Assembly (NCBI GenBank): GCA_007570785.1
Contig: ML662442.1
Location: forward strand, 37,521,818 to 37,585,817
Direction of reading: 5' to 3'
From: Antilocapra americana
Taxonomy: Eukaryota > Chordata > Mammalia > Artiodactyla > Antilocapridae
Length of the DNA: 64,000 nt
Shown: piece by piece, positions 36,688 through 48,946 of the stretch
How the letters are laid out: every line of letters begins with the position of its first letter
Position numbering within the stretch: position 1 is the stretch's first letter
Translations under genes and position numbers: made by a program
The notes under the pieces: generated by a model
Database searches by the model: none
Seen by the model: only the letters and a program-made list of their open reading frames with translations
Told to the model about the DNA's origin: nothing

Positions 36688-37660
36688 CCAAGGGCACTTT
36701 CATGTATGTTTGGGTAGACATACATGAAATCACAAAGTAAAGGCTACAGGCTTGAGGGGTGAGCACTTATCTATGCACTGGGACATGAAACCATGTTATT
36801 AGCTGCTGATAACATTCTAAACACCATCAAGGTAAAAATTAAAAAGAAAAGATTATTTCTTGACAGCAACCCTATCTTACACACACAAAATGCTATGATC
36901 CTAATGCATGACTCCCTAAAGTCCAATTAAATTTTCAGTCTTGTTATGCCATTGAGAGCTGGCATGAACATGATACAGAATAGTGTACAAATCTGGTTCC
37001 TTCAAATCCAAACACATTCCAAACCCTTTTAACAGCTGCTATTATAATGGATGACTGGACTGTCCTCCAGCAGGGACACTGGAAGAGATGTCAGAAATTT
37101 CACAAGCAGGTTAAAATGCATTAAAGCAGAGATGACAATAACCCAGTCCCTAAACAACCCACCATTAGAAGAAACAAGAGATGTGATGAGAAAGAACTGA
37201 AAAATATAATCTGTGATGATGGGACATAAAATGTACAACCTTGCAGGCCCAGGGATCAGGCAACACTGTATATAAGGCCCTTCAAATGCTCAGCAGTAAG
37301 GAATCTCAACTCCTTAGACAGAATAGGTCTTTGTAGATTTTGATAGGTGCCATTGGGTATGGAGTGTGAGGACAGCAAAACTTTTTGTGTTTCTCTAACA
37401 CTTCTCTGTCTTCAACATGTCAGGGAGCCGTGTCAGTGACAGGCCAGCCAGAAAGGCACTGCAGTCTCACCAAAGTTAGGATTTTATGCCTAAGCCTAAA
37501 AGCCACATCAACAAGGGAGAAAAGTTATTTATAAATCAAAGTACACAGGGACCTTAATATGTCAGAGAAATTCATGCATTTGAATGTCTAAGGCTGCTAA
37601 ACTCTTTTTTTAAGGTACTGTTGATTTCATCAGATCCACTAGATGAAAAAAAGTATATAG
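36688..37660. other. Single-copy DNA
   Basis: No gene or named repeat seen. Confidence 0.4.
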
Positions 37661-37806
37661 TGTGTACACAGACATATATGCTATGTATACAGATATATTC
37701 AATAAATAATATTTATATGTAAAATTTATGCTTATATATATTAATATATACATGTTTTCTTTAAACATAATGCTGAGGAAAGGGCTATGTATGTGTATAT
37801 ATATTT
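37661..37806. repeat. Degenerate AT/TA-rich low-complexity tract
   Basis: Interrupted TATATA and GTATAT motifs, e.g. CTTATATATATTAATATATA. Confidence 0.7.
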
Positions 37807-37907
37807 CAACACTCCACAAAGTGATATATACTTCAAATGAGTCCATGGGACCTCATTTTTACAATGTCCATTCCACTGTGCAGACACTGGAATAAAAATA
37901 TAGTTAA

Positions 37908-38136
37908 TGAGTATTTACGGCGCTCCGTCACTCCATCATGTCCAACTCTTTGCGACTCCAGGGACTGTAGCATGCCAGGCTCCTCTGTCCATAGGATTAT
38001 CCCAGCAACAATACCGGAGTGGGTTGCCATTTCCTCCTCCAGGGGATCTTCCTGCCCCAGGGATCAAACCCACATCTACTGTGGTTCCTGTATTGGCAGG
38101 CAGATTCTTTACCACGGCACCACCTGGGAAGCCCCC
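37908..38136 (-). mobile_element. Bov-tA SINE
   Basis: Reverse element ending CACCACCTGGGAAGCCCC. It carries a small internal duplication or insertion (TACTGTGGTTCCTGTATTGG) in the tRNA-like region. Confidence 0.93.
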
Positions 38137-38968
38137 TAGATAATGTGTAACACTTATTCTTTCTTAGAATTGGAACATCTTGCTTTTAAAATGTGACTTT
38201 CTATTTTACACTGCTATACATAAGGGCCTCAGAGGCTGTTACAAGCTTGTGAGAGTGAAGTTTTTGATTAAAATGCCACTACGTTACTGCCACACATTCA
38301 TGTTAAAAACAAAAAGAATAAGGTTTATCCAATATTTATCATGGAAAAACTGCTGTGCTTTAAATCTATCAATGCTTTTCACCTTTTTATTGTAAATAAG
38401 ACATATAATAGAAAGCCACACAAAACAAACACATAGAATTATTAGAAGGTAAACGTAAGCTGGGTCAAGAAGCAGAAATTCTGGCAGCTGACCCAGAAAC
38501 CCCTTCAATGTGCTTCATCCTCATCACAACACCCTCTCTCCCCTTATAAGGAACCATCAACTTGACTTCAACAGTATTCACTTCTTTGCACTTTAAAAAG
38601 ATTTCTTTTTCATTCACATGTGCATCCCTATAGTTGAATCTTGCATGAGTGGTCTTTTCATCTACAGATTCTCCCTCTTTTCTTTAACAATTTATCTGCC
38701 CAAGAAACCAGGTTGTAGAATTCCTCTCAGTCTGGGTTTCTAGGTTTTGCTGATGGCATATTCATGATGCAGTTAGAAAATGTTCCTCTGTTCTTTATAT
38801 TTCCTGCATGTCAGCAACTGGATCCAGAGGCTTGGTGAGATTCACAGTTGCTGTGGTGAGCACCCTGGAGGTAGAGTGCAGTGACATCAGAAGGGCCGCA
38901 GTGTCTAGCTGTTTTTTTATGACTTCCACAATCACTGATGCGCAATGCCTAGATCAACTCATCACACT
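38137..38968. other. Single-copy DNA
   Basis: No gene. The segment 38500-38750 has the look of an old L1 remnant (CCCCTTATAAGGAACCATCA), but I cannot place it. Confidence 0.35.
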
Positions 38969-38969
38969 T

Positions 38970-39105
38970 TAAAAAAAAAAATGTATTTATTTGGCTGTGC
39001 CCAGTCTTATTTGCAGCATGTGGGATCTAGTTTCCTGACCAAGGATTGAACCCAGGCCTCCTGCACTGGGAGTGCGGAGTGCCAGTGGACCACCAAGGAG
39101 GTCGT
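38970..39105 (-). mobile_element. Short CHR-related SINE
   Basis: TGTATTTATTTGGCTGTGCC, then CCTGACCAAGGATTGAACCC and GACCACCAAGGAGGTC. Same short form as at 34052-34216. Confidence 0.8.
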
Positions 39106-39805
39106 ATGGTTGATTCTTTCACTTTACTTGCCCACTTTCAGATAATGAAATAGTTCCTTGTCATCCTTGTAAGGTGACCATATTTTTAAAAAACTAATCA
39201 TAAACTCACAGATTTAAACACATTTGAGTTCCATTCTACTGCAATTGCTCTTCTTTTTGAAGTTCAAATGGTCCCATCTTTGTCCAGGGAGCCAGCATCA
39301 CTAGAGTATCATAGTGCATATCACTAGCCCAGGAAAAGATCAAAATTCAAAATTTGAAGCAGTTTTCTGTTGAATGCATATCACTTTCACACCATCGTAA
39401 AGTCAAAAACTTAAGTTGAACCATTGTAAGTCAGAGACCATCTACACTCCATTTTTTTTTCTGACGTAAAGCATCGCATTTTAAAAGCCTAAGAATAATC
39501 CGATTTTCTTTCCCTTAAAAGACACTTTGTCCTTTAGATGTCTAAAGGAACCTTTTCCTTTAAAGCCTAGTTAACTTACTACATGGTATTACTTTGGGTC
39601 AGTATTTTCAGGTATATGTTGTGCTCTTTGAGTAAGTAGTTTTCAATTTCAGGAAGAAAAGCTTTGTGGCATTACCGTCTTTAGTATTTTTTTTCAGTTC
39701 CCTTACTTTATTTTTCTTCATCAAGGCTCCTCCTGTCCATGCTAAATCTTCTTTGTCTATTGTCTATATGTGACATTTTCTCTCAAATCTCTTTCACATC
39801 TTTCC
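39106..39805. other. Single-copy DNA
   Basis: No gene or named repeat seen. Confidence 0.4.
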
Positions 39806-40134
39806 TCATTATTTTATTTTTGGCTGTGCTGGGTGTTCGCCGCTGCAGGCTTTTCTCCAGTTGCAGCAAGCGGGGTCCACTCTCCAGTTTTGGTGCATGG
39901 GCTTCTCACTGCAGTGGTTTCTCTTGTTGCAGAGCACAGGCCTGAGGGCATGAGGGCTTCAACAGCTGTGGCACGTGGGCTCAGCAGTTGCGGCTCCTGG
40001 GCTCTAGGGGACAGGCTCAACAGCTCTGGCACACAGGCTTAGCTGCATGGGGCATCTTCCCAGACCAGGGATCAAACTCATGTCTCCTGTGTTCGTAGGC
40101 GGATTCTTATCCACTGTGCCACCAAGGAAGCCCC
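39806..40134 (-). mobile_element. CHR-2-like SINE
   Basis: TTATTTTTGGCTGTGCTGGG on the left (tail side) and CCACTGTGCCACCAAGGAAGCCCC at the tRNA-like head. Full-length. Confidence 0.92.
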
Positions 40135-40527
40135 TCTCATTTCTTTTTGAATTTTAGAGTTTTATATTTTAAGCTCATTTTGAAATACTATGCTTCAGTG
40201 TTTCCTTTTTTTAAATAAAATTTTATTTTTATTTTTTTAACACTGAAAACATTTTGTATTGGGGTATAGCCAATTAACAACATTGCCATAGTTTCAGGTG
40301 AACAGTGAAGGGACTCAGCCATACATATACATGTATCCATTCTCCCCCGAACCCGCTTCCATTCAGCCTATCACATAACACTGAGCAGAGTTCCATGTGC
40401 TATACAGTAGGTCCTTGTTGCTTATCCATTTTAAATATAGCAGTGTGCACATGACCTTTCCAAAGTCCTTAACTATCCCTTCCCGCTGGCATCCGTGAGC
40501 TCGTTTTCTAAGTCTGTGAGTCTCTCT

Positions 40528-41207
40528 TTTTTTTTTTTTTAATTTTCTTTTATTGTGTTGGTTTTGCCACACAATGACATGAAACCACCATGGGTTTACA
40601 TATGCTCCCCCTCCAGACCCCCCCTCCCTCCTCCCTCCCGATTCCTTCCCCCTGGGACATCTCGGTGCACCAGCCCCGAGAATCAATCCTGGGCTGGCCA
40701 TTGATTTCACATATGGTAATTAACATGTTTCAATGCCATTCTCCCATATCATCCCACCCTTGCCCTCTTCCACAGAGTCCACGTGTCTGTTCTATACATC
40801 TGCGTTCCTTTTGCTGTCTTGCATGCAGATAACATAGGCAAAACACTCTCTGACATAAACCAAAGCGGGATCCTCTATGACCCACCTCCCAGAATATCGG
40901 AAATAAAAGCACGAATAAACAAATGGGACCTAATTAAAATTAAAAGCTTCTGCACAACAAAGGAAACTATAAGCAAGGTGAAAAGACAGCCTTCAGAATG
41001 GGAGAAAATAATAGCCAATGAAGCAACGGACAAACAATCTCAAAAATATACAAGCAACTCCTGCAGCTCCATTCTAGAAAAATAAACAACCCAATCAAAA
41101 AGTGGGCCAAAGAACTTAACAGACATTTCTCCAAAGAAGACATAAAAATGGCTAACAAACACATGAAAAGATGCTCAACATCACTCATTATCAGAGAAAT
41201 GCAAATC
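40528..41207 (-). mobile_element. 5'-inverted (twin-primed) young L1
   Basis: From a T-run at 40527-40540 to 40828 this is minus-strand L1 3' UTR (TGTTGGTTTTGCCACACAAT ... GCATGCAG). At 40829 the orientation switches: 40829-41207 is plus-strand ORF2 ([20 protein letters not shown] to SLIIREMQI). ORF2 sequence lying between the two pieces in an intact L1 is missing. This is the signature of twin priming with a deletion at the inversion. TSD limits are blurred by T-rich flanks. Confidence 0.9.
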
Positions 41208-41373
41208 TTTCTTTTTTAAAGTACATTTATTTGTATCATTTCTCTTTAGATCCCACACATAAGGGATGCCATACTTCTCCTTCTCTGTCTGACTTATCCA
41301 TGTTGCTGCAAACAGCCTTGTTTCATTCTTTTTAATGGCTGAGTAATATTCCATTGTGTTTTTATACATGTAT

Positions 41374-41393
41374 ACACACACACACACACACAC
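41374..41393 (+). repeat. Short (AC)n run
   Basis: About ten AC units within the old L1 ORF2 end. Confidence 0.9.
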
Positions 41394-41905
41394 GACTTCT
41401 TCATCCATTTCTCTGTTGATGGACATTTGGGTTCTTTCCACGTCTTGGCCATTGTAAACAGTGCTGCAGTGAACACTGGGGTGTATGTATCTTTTCCGGT
41501 CATGTTTTTCTCTGGATATATGCCCAGGAGTGGGAATGCAGACTCATATGGGAACTCTATTTTTAGTTTTTTAAGGAACCTCCATACTGTTCTCTGTAGT
41601 GGCTGTACCAGTGTACATTCCCACCAACAGTTATGCTTCAGTTTTGACCTCCTCCATCAAGTTGTCTTTCCAGCATGCTTTCATCAGAGGGATGTTATTC
41701 TGCTCCATGTTCTTTCATCTCCCTATTAACTTTTTATGAGCTTGGAAGTTGATACTTTTCTGTTGCTCATTATGCAAAATTAGCTTTTCTGAATACTTAG
41801 AAGGAAGTGCAATTCAAGAAAATCTCACTAACTTGACCGAACTCCCTCTTTGGTTATCACTGTGAAGTGTTTAAAACCGTGGCCTCTTGCTTTCTGATAT
41901 TTCCT

Positions 41906-42024
41906 GTTGTTGTTTAATCGTTAAGTCATGTCGACTCTTGGTGACCCCATGGATTGTAGCCCATAAGGCTCCTCTGTCCATGGGATTTCCCAGGCAAGAA
42001 TACAGGAGTGGGTTGTCATTTTCT
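41906..42024 (-). mobile_element. Truncated Bov-tA/BovA
   Basis: GTTAAGTCATGTCGACTCTT, AGGCTCCTCTGTCCATGGGA and GGCAAGAATACAGGAGTGGG. The tRNA-like head is missing. Confidence 0.85.
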
Positions 42025-44177
42025 GTATCTCTTCCTTTTCCCCACTTTTATCTGGATTTCCTCTTTCCCTCATGTCTCCTAGCACTATTGTGCTCAATTT
42101 TGACTCCACGTCCGCATTTTCTCTTCAGACAGCGCCCTGGCCTGGAAGAGGGCTTTGGTTTTAGGGCTCAGGAGTTAATGTGGCCCAGACGTTCAGAACC
42201 CACCAAGAACCCTCATCTGGCACTGCATTGGGTAAACCCCTCCAGTTTCAGCTGCTGTGCTCAAATCAGCCTGCACTCATTTCCAGCGCATTCCTGTTAC
42301 CTATCCTGGGGTTCTCCTGGTCTCAGGTCTGCCAGGTGCCCTGTTGTCCCTCCACCCCTGACTTACTCCTTTCGTACAAACACTGATATCCTGCAGGTTT
42401 TGTGGCTGCTGGAGGCTTATCTCCACCACCTGCTTATACTTTGAGATCTGTGGATAACTTACTTGGTTTTGATGTAAGTGCTGCATATGTGTATCTGGCT
42501 GTGCTACCTAGTTGTTCTGCTTTACATGAGGATTCAGAGATTTGAATAACAATGTTGCTGCTGTCTTTTTCCCAGAATCAATTAGGCACGTCTATCTTTA
42601 AAGTCTACTTTTCACCCATCCCCAAAGCTAGTCCCTAAATGTGACATACTGCTGCCTCACGGCCATACTGTCCTTGCTGCTGAAGTAGGCATTGCCACAC
42701 CATTGCTCCTTAGCCAGCGCTTTTCTCAGAGAAACTATCAGAGACAGCTGAAAAATGCAGGGCCCAGATGTGGCTGCTCCCTTAGTGATGCAGAGACTGG
42801 GGGGAACTGGGGAGAACACGGTAGAGCCTGTAACCTTGTGGTTTACCTGCATGTAGCTAATCAAGCATTACTGCCTCAGTGGCAGCAGAAAAAAGTACAA
42901 GTAGAGATAGGAAAAATAAAAAAGAAAAAAGAGTCTGCCTACCAGCTTTACTTTTGTTGCAGCTAATGGAAGATGGCTAGGATTTGGGTCATGGGCTTAA
43001 CAGAACAAGGGAGCCCTTCCAATGGCTCCCCAAAGACCTCACTCCATCATGCAAGCAGATGCTTTCACCATTCTTGCCTAGTGGAATTTGATAACTACTA
43101 ATACAAATGACAATTGTATGTTTCTGTTTTCTCCCTTTCTGGACACCTTCCATTTTCCTTTGCTGCCAGTGTACATTGAGAGCAGACAGGCCATCTTTTA
43201 ACTTATAGGTAACTAGGTCACAAGCAGCCTTGTCTGGACTTGGTAAGGAGAGCTGCACAAAACCCAGATATCCTGGACTCTGAGTAGGCTGCAGTGATAG
43301 AGGAGGGAGCTGGTTCTACTTACAGCAAGAGGAATGTGTAAGGATAACGAGAGGGGCAGACTGTGACAGATAACATAACTTAGATTCCTCAGTATCCATT
43401 TGAATTTCCTGTCCTACATGTGAAGGGTGAAAAACAAAAAAATAACACCTCAGACACCCTTGCAATCGAGGTTCCAAATGTGATTTAGATTCTAATCACC
43501 ACTTACGCTCACAGGAGTCTGATTTGGAACAGAGTCATATGGGAAGAAGCAGTATGTAGGGTATTTATTTTGCAGACTGTGGCAAAGGCAACATGCTCTT
43601 GAGCTGGCCACCGCAGTGGCAGCTTCCTGATTTTAGCTGAAGTGGCTGGTTTGTGGCCAGCAGCCGCTGGGATTCCTTCCTGCTCCAGGCAGATGCAGCA
43701 GCCACGCTGAGGATTGCCATGTGGTTTGGGGAGGCATTCCTGGCAGCCTGGTCTGCAGTCTGTCTCTCTAGCCCTCCAGGGATTCTGAAAGCCACTGAAA
43801 ATCCTATAAAAATCACTGTTTAGTCTACCTAGAGTGGATTATGTTTTCTGCTACTAAACTGACCCACATAGCCTGTCAATGCGCAAAGCAAGAGGCAGCT
43901 GCAGCTCTCTTGCTTTACCCAGGAGCAGGCGCCCAGGTGCCTAGGTAAACCCATTTCCAGATGCTTCTAGCAACAAAGGGGATAATTCTTGCAGTTGGGC
44001 ACATGTTTTTGCTGCCCTGGGAGACAGAAGGGACAGTCTGCCATGAGCACACACGAGTGGCGATGCTGGGACTTTTGATGTTTGGGCCACGGCTGTTGGT
44101 ATTTTTATTGGTATGGGAGAATGATACTCTTCTACATTCTCTCTGAGAACTGTAAGATTAAAATGTTGTTTGTGATT
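42025..44177. other. Single-copy DNA
   Basis: The longest stretch without a named young repeat in the right half, with mixed composition. Open frames such as 41887-42444 (+) and 43565-43816 (-) show no domains or splice-site framing that I can support. Confidence 0.4.
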
Positions 44178-44515
44178 TTTATTTTTAAATTAATTTTTAT
44201 GAGGATACAGTTGCTTTGCAACACTGTGTTAATTTCTACTGTACAGCAAAGTGAATCCGCTATATGTATACATCTACCCCCGCCTCCTTTTTTTTCCTTT
44301 CCATTTAGGTCATCACAGAGCATTGAATAGAGTCCCCTGAGCTATACAGCAGGCTTTCATTATCTCTTTTATAGATAGTATCAACTATCTATCATATGTC
44401 AATCCCAGTCTCCCAATTCATCCCACCCCCACTCTGCCCTCCTTGGTGTCCATGTTTGTTCTCTACATCTGTATCTCTATTTCTGCTTTGCAAATAAGAT
44501 TGCTTCGTGTTTCTT
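44178..44515 (-). mobile_element. L1 3' UTR fragment
   Basis: ATACAGTTGCTTTGCAACAC, TTCTACTGTACAGCAAAGTG, CTATACAGCAGGCTTTCATT and TCTGCTTTGCAAATAAGATT follow the order of an old ruminant L1 3' end, minus strand. Confidence 0.88.
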
Positions 44516-45249
44516 AAAAGGACTTTTGGCTTTAGACAAACAAAGATGATTTTGGGGGTAAAAATGCTTCCAATTCAGGACACAATTTATAAATTGTAGG
44601 ATTTCCCGCCCATTTTGTAGGATATGTTATCTGACCTAGAATAAAAAGAAATGTAGTTTGTCCTCTGTTTCAGGAGTGTCTAGGATTACAAACACCTGGG
44701 GCACACCCAGTGATAAGTGGCTGCACGGTTTTGTAGTCTTTGTAGGTTTTTGTAGACTTGAAGATTGTCAGCTGTTGTTTAATAAGAGCACACTTGGCTT
44801 TGAGCCACTGGCAACAGGGACTAGTTACCATGCACAGCACTGGGTCTGCTCTGCCAATAAAGGCTGCACATCAAACCCATAACAGCTGTTCTCAAAGGGC
44901 AAAGAATACAACTGCCCCTCCCAGAGTCATCCTTCCTCCCTGCCTGTAAGCAGGCCCACACTCTCCTCGTTTGAGGCAGCTGGTCATCTATGAGACCTTT
45001 CCACGGAGACCTTTGGGAATAGTCTGTCCCTTCTGTCCTTAAATTTCCTGGAACAGCAGAAGCATTGGGCTGTCACTCTTGGAAACACAGACCAATGGGC
45101 TGCAATACTGGCCCCGTGTCTCATCTCCCACATGGAAGTGATGACCCCTACTTATATCCTTCATGCCTATTTGAATACTTTCATCTTTTCCTGATGATTT
45201 ACAGAGCGCTGTCATTGAGTTTGCCACATCACACCATTACATCCCCTGA
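44516..45249. other. Single-copy DNA
   Basis: No gene or named repeat seen. Confidence 0.4.
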
Positions 45250-45990
45250 AACTGCATCTTTTTTTCTAACACTTTTTATTGTAGAACCTCTTCAGATTTA
45301 TAGAATTCTGTACAGAGGTCCTACATACCTCATACATACCCCAGTATTCCCTATTAATGATGTCTTCCTTTAGGATGGTATGTGCTGCTGTCCTGTCCTT
45401 AGTCGCTCAGTCATGTCCGACTCTTTGTGACCCCATGGACTGCAGCCCCCCAGGCTCCTCTGTCCATGGGGATTTTCCAGGCAAGAATGTTGGAGTGGGT
45501 TGCCATGCTCTCCCCAGGGGATCTTCCTAACCTAGGTATCAAGCCCAGGTCTCTTGCATTGTGGGCAGATTCTTTTGCCCTCCAAGCCACCAGCGAAGCC
45601 CAAGAATACTGGAGTGGGTAGCCAATCCCTTCTCTAGGGGATCTCCCCGATCCAGGAATCAATCTGGGATCTGCTGCATTGCAGGTGGATTCTTTACCAG
45701 CTGAGCTACCAGGGAAGCCCCTAGGATGTTATATTACTTGCAAATAATAAACTGATGTTGACATTTATTACTGCCTAAAATCCACACTTCACTTTAACCC
45801 CAAGTCCTTCTTCTGTTCCAAGACTGCATCCAGGATACACTGTATTTAGGTGTCATCTCCCCTGAGGGTCCTCTTGGCAGTGACAATAGACTGTCCTTGT
45901 TTCTGATGACCTTGACAGTTTTGAAGAGCATTTAGCCTGCATCTTTTCAGAGTTATCCTTCACTTTAGTAATAATAAGAATCGGAGAAAA
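45250..45990 (-). mobile_element. Ancient L1M 3' UTR, split by a dimeric Bov-tA
   Basis: ACTTTTTATTGTAGAACCTC ... CCCAGTATTCCCTATTAATG, then after the SINE CACTTTAACCCCAAGTCCTT, ATCCAGGATACACTGTATTT and GATGACCTTGACAGTTTTGA. This is the order of mammal-wide L1M 3' UTRs in reverse. Confidence 0.75.
45384..45720 (-). mobile_element. Dimeric Bov-tA SINE
   Basis: Read on minus, a tRNA-like head and partial BovA body (45602-45720) is followed by a second complete tRNA plus BovA unit (45384-45600); the join is ATTCTTGGGCTTCG. AGGATGGTAT on the left and AGGATGTTAT on the right are the TSD of the whole dimer, so both units came in together. Confidence 0.9.
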
Positions 45991-46189
45991 CTGATTTTTG
46001 GAAGGAGCTATCAGTAGGATCAAGAGCCCTCAAACCAAATCCTACCCGTCTGAGTTTTCAGAAAGCTCATGTGGTTTTATCTCTATCAGTGTCCCTCTGT
46101 GATGGAGGGCTGGGTGCAGGCCCAGTGGATATTCAGACAGCTGCTGCAGGAGCTGGGAGAGTTGGTGGAGTGAGGGGTTCCACAAGCTG

Positions 46190-46310
46190 GCCGATCATTA
46201 CAGTCAGTGGAGAATTCTGTAAAGCACAGATGCCCAGACTGTAGCCCAGGTGTACTGAATCAGAATCTCCAGCCACAGGGTCTCGAATTCTATATTTTGT
46301 ATTGCTTAAA
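46190..46310 (+). mobile_element. MER5-like fragment
   Basis: Traces such as GTGTACTGAATCAGAATCTCC followed by GGTCTCGAATTCTATATTTT resemble MER5A in plus orientation. Short and degraded. Confidence 0.5.
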
Positions 46311-46975
46311 AAATGACAATTTTTCTAATTATGTTTTTAATATAGAAAATTATAAAAAACATGGGCCATAATCCTATGAATATACATAGAAGTATAAATG
46401 TAGAAAATGTAAAGAAGAACCAAAAGTCTAAATTGAAAAATGAAAGCCTCCCTATAATCTATATAACTATTTTTTAAGGACGCTTCAGTTTCTCTCTGTG
46501 TTTAGTGCTGTCTTTTGTTTGCTTGAGATTTGTATTTCTGCAAGCTTCCAAGGTATTCTGGTGTAACTGGAAATTTGGAACCCACTACAGATGAGATTCA
46601 CAATTCACCTGGCCGGGGGTGGGGTGGGGAGAGACTGTTCTTTTCAGGGCTGACATCGATTATAAAATCACAGAGGCCTGCTCTTTCCCTTTCCTTCCCC
46701 GAACAAGTCAGCCCTAAAGCCATCAGTTGGGGCAGAGCAAGGGGAGGCAGCCTGTGACAGCCTGTCAGAGTGCAACTGGAGGGACAAGGGCTTCCTACAG
46801 AGGACAGATTCTGTATGAAGTTCAGGCCTGAGTGCATGAGGCAGGCATCCATGGGTAGGGAGGAGTGGGTGTGAGTATCTGTGTGGAGGGATGGCCTGGG
46901 GCCCAAGGGGATAAGGAAGACATTCATGGGGGTGGTGTCTCTAAGAAGGGAGTCAGTGCCTGAATAGAGGGCGTC
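46311..46975. other. Single-copy DNA
   Basis: No gene recognised. An AT-rich part (46311-46480) precedes a GC-richer part. Confidence 0.4.
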
Positions 46976-47181
46976 TTTGGGTTCCCTAGTGGCTCACATG
47001 GTAAAGAGTCTGCCTGCAATGCGGGAGACCTGGGTTCGATTCCTGGGTCGAGAAGATCCCCTGGAGAAGGAAATGGCAACCCACTCCAGTATTCTTGCCT
47101 GGGAAATCCCACAGACAGAGGCGCCTGGCGGCCTATAGTCCATGGGGTCACAAAGAGTCTGACATGATTGAGCGACTAATA
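46976..47181 (+). mobile_element. Bov-tA SINE
   Basis: GGTTCCCTAGTGGCTCACAT, B box GGTTCGATTCC, body to TGACATGATTGAGCGACTAA. Confidence 0.95.
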
Positions 47182-47365
47182 CCTTGTGGGGGAAGGGGTG
47201 GATGCAGTGGTGACGGGAGGCTGGTTATATATGTGGGTATGAATTAAAGAAATATAATAAAGGTAATGGGAACCTTGTTTCTCACTGTTGGACAAGGGAG
47301 TCCAAAGTATTCAAAGGGAATACTTTGCAAAGGGAGAAGGACAGAAACCCAGAAAGAAAATGAAC

Positions 47366-47522
47366 TCCCCATGGACTATACAGTCCATGGAATTCTCCAG
47401 GCCAGAATACTGGAGTGGGTAGCCTATTCCTTTCTCCAGGGGATCTTCCTGACCTAGGAATCGAACTGGGTTCTCCTGCATTGCAGGCAGATTCTTTACC
47501 AACTGAGCTATGAGGGAAGCCC
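47366..47522 (-). mobile_element. Truncated Bov-tA SINE
   Basis: TCCATGGAATTCTCCAGGCC through the head GAGCTATGAGGGAAGCCCC. It lacks the terminal part of BovA. Confidence 0.92.
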
Positions 47523-47554
47523 CAGAGTACCCTACAATTAGAGATACCGATATG

Positions 47555-47715
47555 AACTTATGAATTTAAAGATACAAATATATATATTATACTTATAAAT
47601 ATATACATTTATAGAGTATATAAAATATATGTGTTATATATTTGTAGATACATGTGTATGTTTGCATGGTTGTATATATTTACATATATGAATATATTTA
47701 AATGTATATATGTCC
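47555..47715. repeat. AT-rich low-complexity tract
   Basis: Interrupted TATATA/TGTATA words (AATATATATATTATACTTAT and similar). Confidence 0.75.
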
Positions 47716-48692
47716 TTTGAGTGGGCTTGGGAGCAATGATATTCCATTGGTAGTAGGTACACCCAGTGCCTACTCTTTGGCTATAATACCACTTTCCACT
47801 AAAAAGAACCAGAGGTCCTTGGAGAAATGACTGATTTCAGGGCTGGGGCAGGCAGAGAACATGATGAGTTTAGAACATCTTGTGCCAGAAATCAAAGACA
47901 TACTTAAAGAATGATGAGGACATGTCCAGAGAACACAGGAGCCAGGCTGAAAGGACTCAGGTGAAATTTGAAACAGTTTGAACATTAAAACAAATAATGA
48001 CAGTAACACACTATATTGCATCCAATAAGATAGAAATCCAAGACCTCATACTGAGAACAATAAGTGAAACTTTGAAGGAATATTTACATAGTTTCAAAGC
48101 ATCTCTCACAAAATACTCATTAATTAAAAGAGAGAAAAAGAAGAGCAACTTCACAATGGAAAATCCCAGAAGATTCTACTTTAATCAAGGGACTAAAATA
48201 AAGATGACTAGTAATGGCATGAATTGAAATTGGGTGTCACCCAACAGGGTGCACTGAAAAGCACCCACCATCACTTCTATGATATTCCTGCCTGTATGCA
48301 TTATGTACCTGAAGCCAGCAAACATTTATTGTGTTACAGTTTCTGGGGTCAGGAATCTGAGAGTGGCTTCATTGGGTGACTCTGGTTTTAGGTCTATTAA
48401 AGGTTAAAATCCAGCTGTCTAGCAATAGACATCTTGGGGTTTAACCAGGGCTGAAGAGTCCACTTGCATGCTCACTCACACGGTTGGCAGGCCTCAGTTT
48501 CTCCCGGCTATTGGCTAGATGCTTCAGTTCCTTGCCATCTGGGCCTGTATGCAGGGCTGCTCACAACACGACATTTGCTTGCTCAGAACAAGTGATCCAA
48601 GAAATTATTTCTATAACCTGACCACTTTGGCTCTATGCTCTTGCTTACAAAGACCTCCTCTGGTACCACGTGAAAGGAGACTGCATGAGGGT
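47716..48692. other. Single-copy DNA
   Basis: No gene or named repeat seen. Confidence 0.4.
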
Positions 48693-48704
48693 TTGAATAA
48701 CAGG

Positions 48705-48934
48705 CATGCGTGTGGTAGGTTGTTTCAGTCATGTCCGATTTCTAGCCACCTTACGGACTGTAGCCCACCAGGCCCCTCTGTCCATGGGATTCTCCAGGCA
48801 AGAATACTGGAGTGGGTTGCCATGCCCTCCTCGAGGGGACCTTCCTGAACCAGGGATCAAACCCACGTCTCTTATGTCTCCTGCACTGGCAGGCAGGTTT
48901 TTTTTTTTTACTGCTAGTGCCACCTGGAAAATCC
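48705..48934 (-). mobile_element. Bov-tA SINE with internal poly-T
   Basis: A reverse Bov-tA with a T-run at 48898-48909 inside the tRNA-like head. The 12-bp TSD TTGAATAACAGG lies at 48693-48704 and 48935-48946. Confidence 0.93.
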
Positions 48935-48946
48935 TTGAATAACAGG

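Larger units (their letters stand above)
40215..41632 (-). mobile_element. Old L1 3' end, split by a younger L1
   Basis: Minus-strand L1 3' UTR (TATTGGGGTATAGCCAATTA, TATACAGTAGGTCCTTGTTG) is interrupted at about 40527 and resumes at about 41208 (GTACATTTATTTGTATCATT). It continues to CCCACCAACAG at 41632. The remaining ORF2 end carries [17 protein letters not shown]. Confidence 0.88.

Noticed and set aside
37661..37806. AT-rich tract as a replication origin or matrix attachment site
   Set aside because: Only degenerate TA-rich low-complexity sequence is visible; nothing specific supports such a role.
41887..42444. 185-codon plus-strand frame
   Set aside because: The first part is a reversed Bov-tA. 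The remainder shows no domain or splice framing that I can support.
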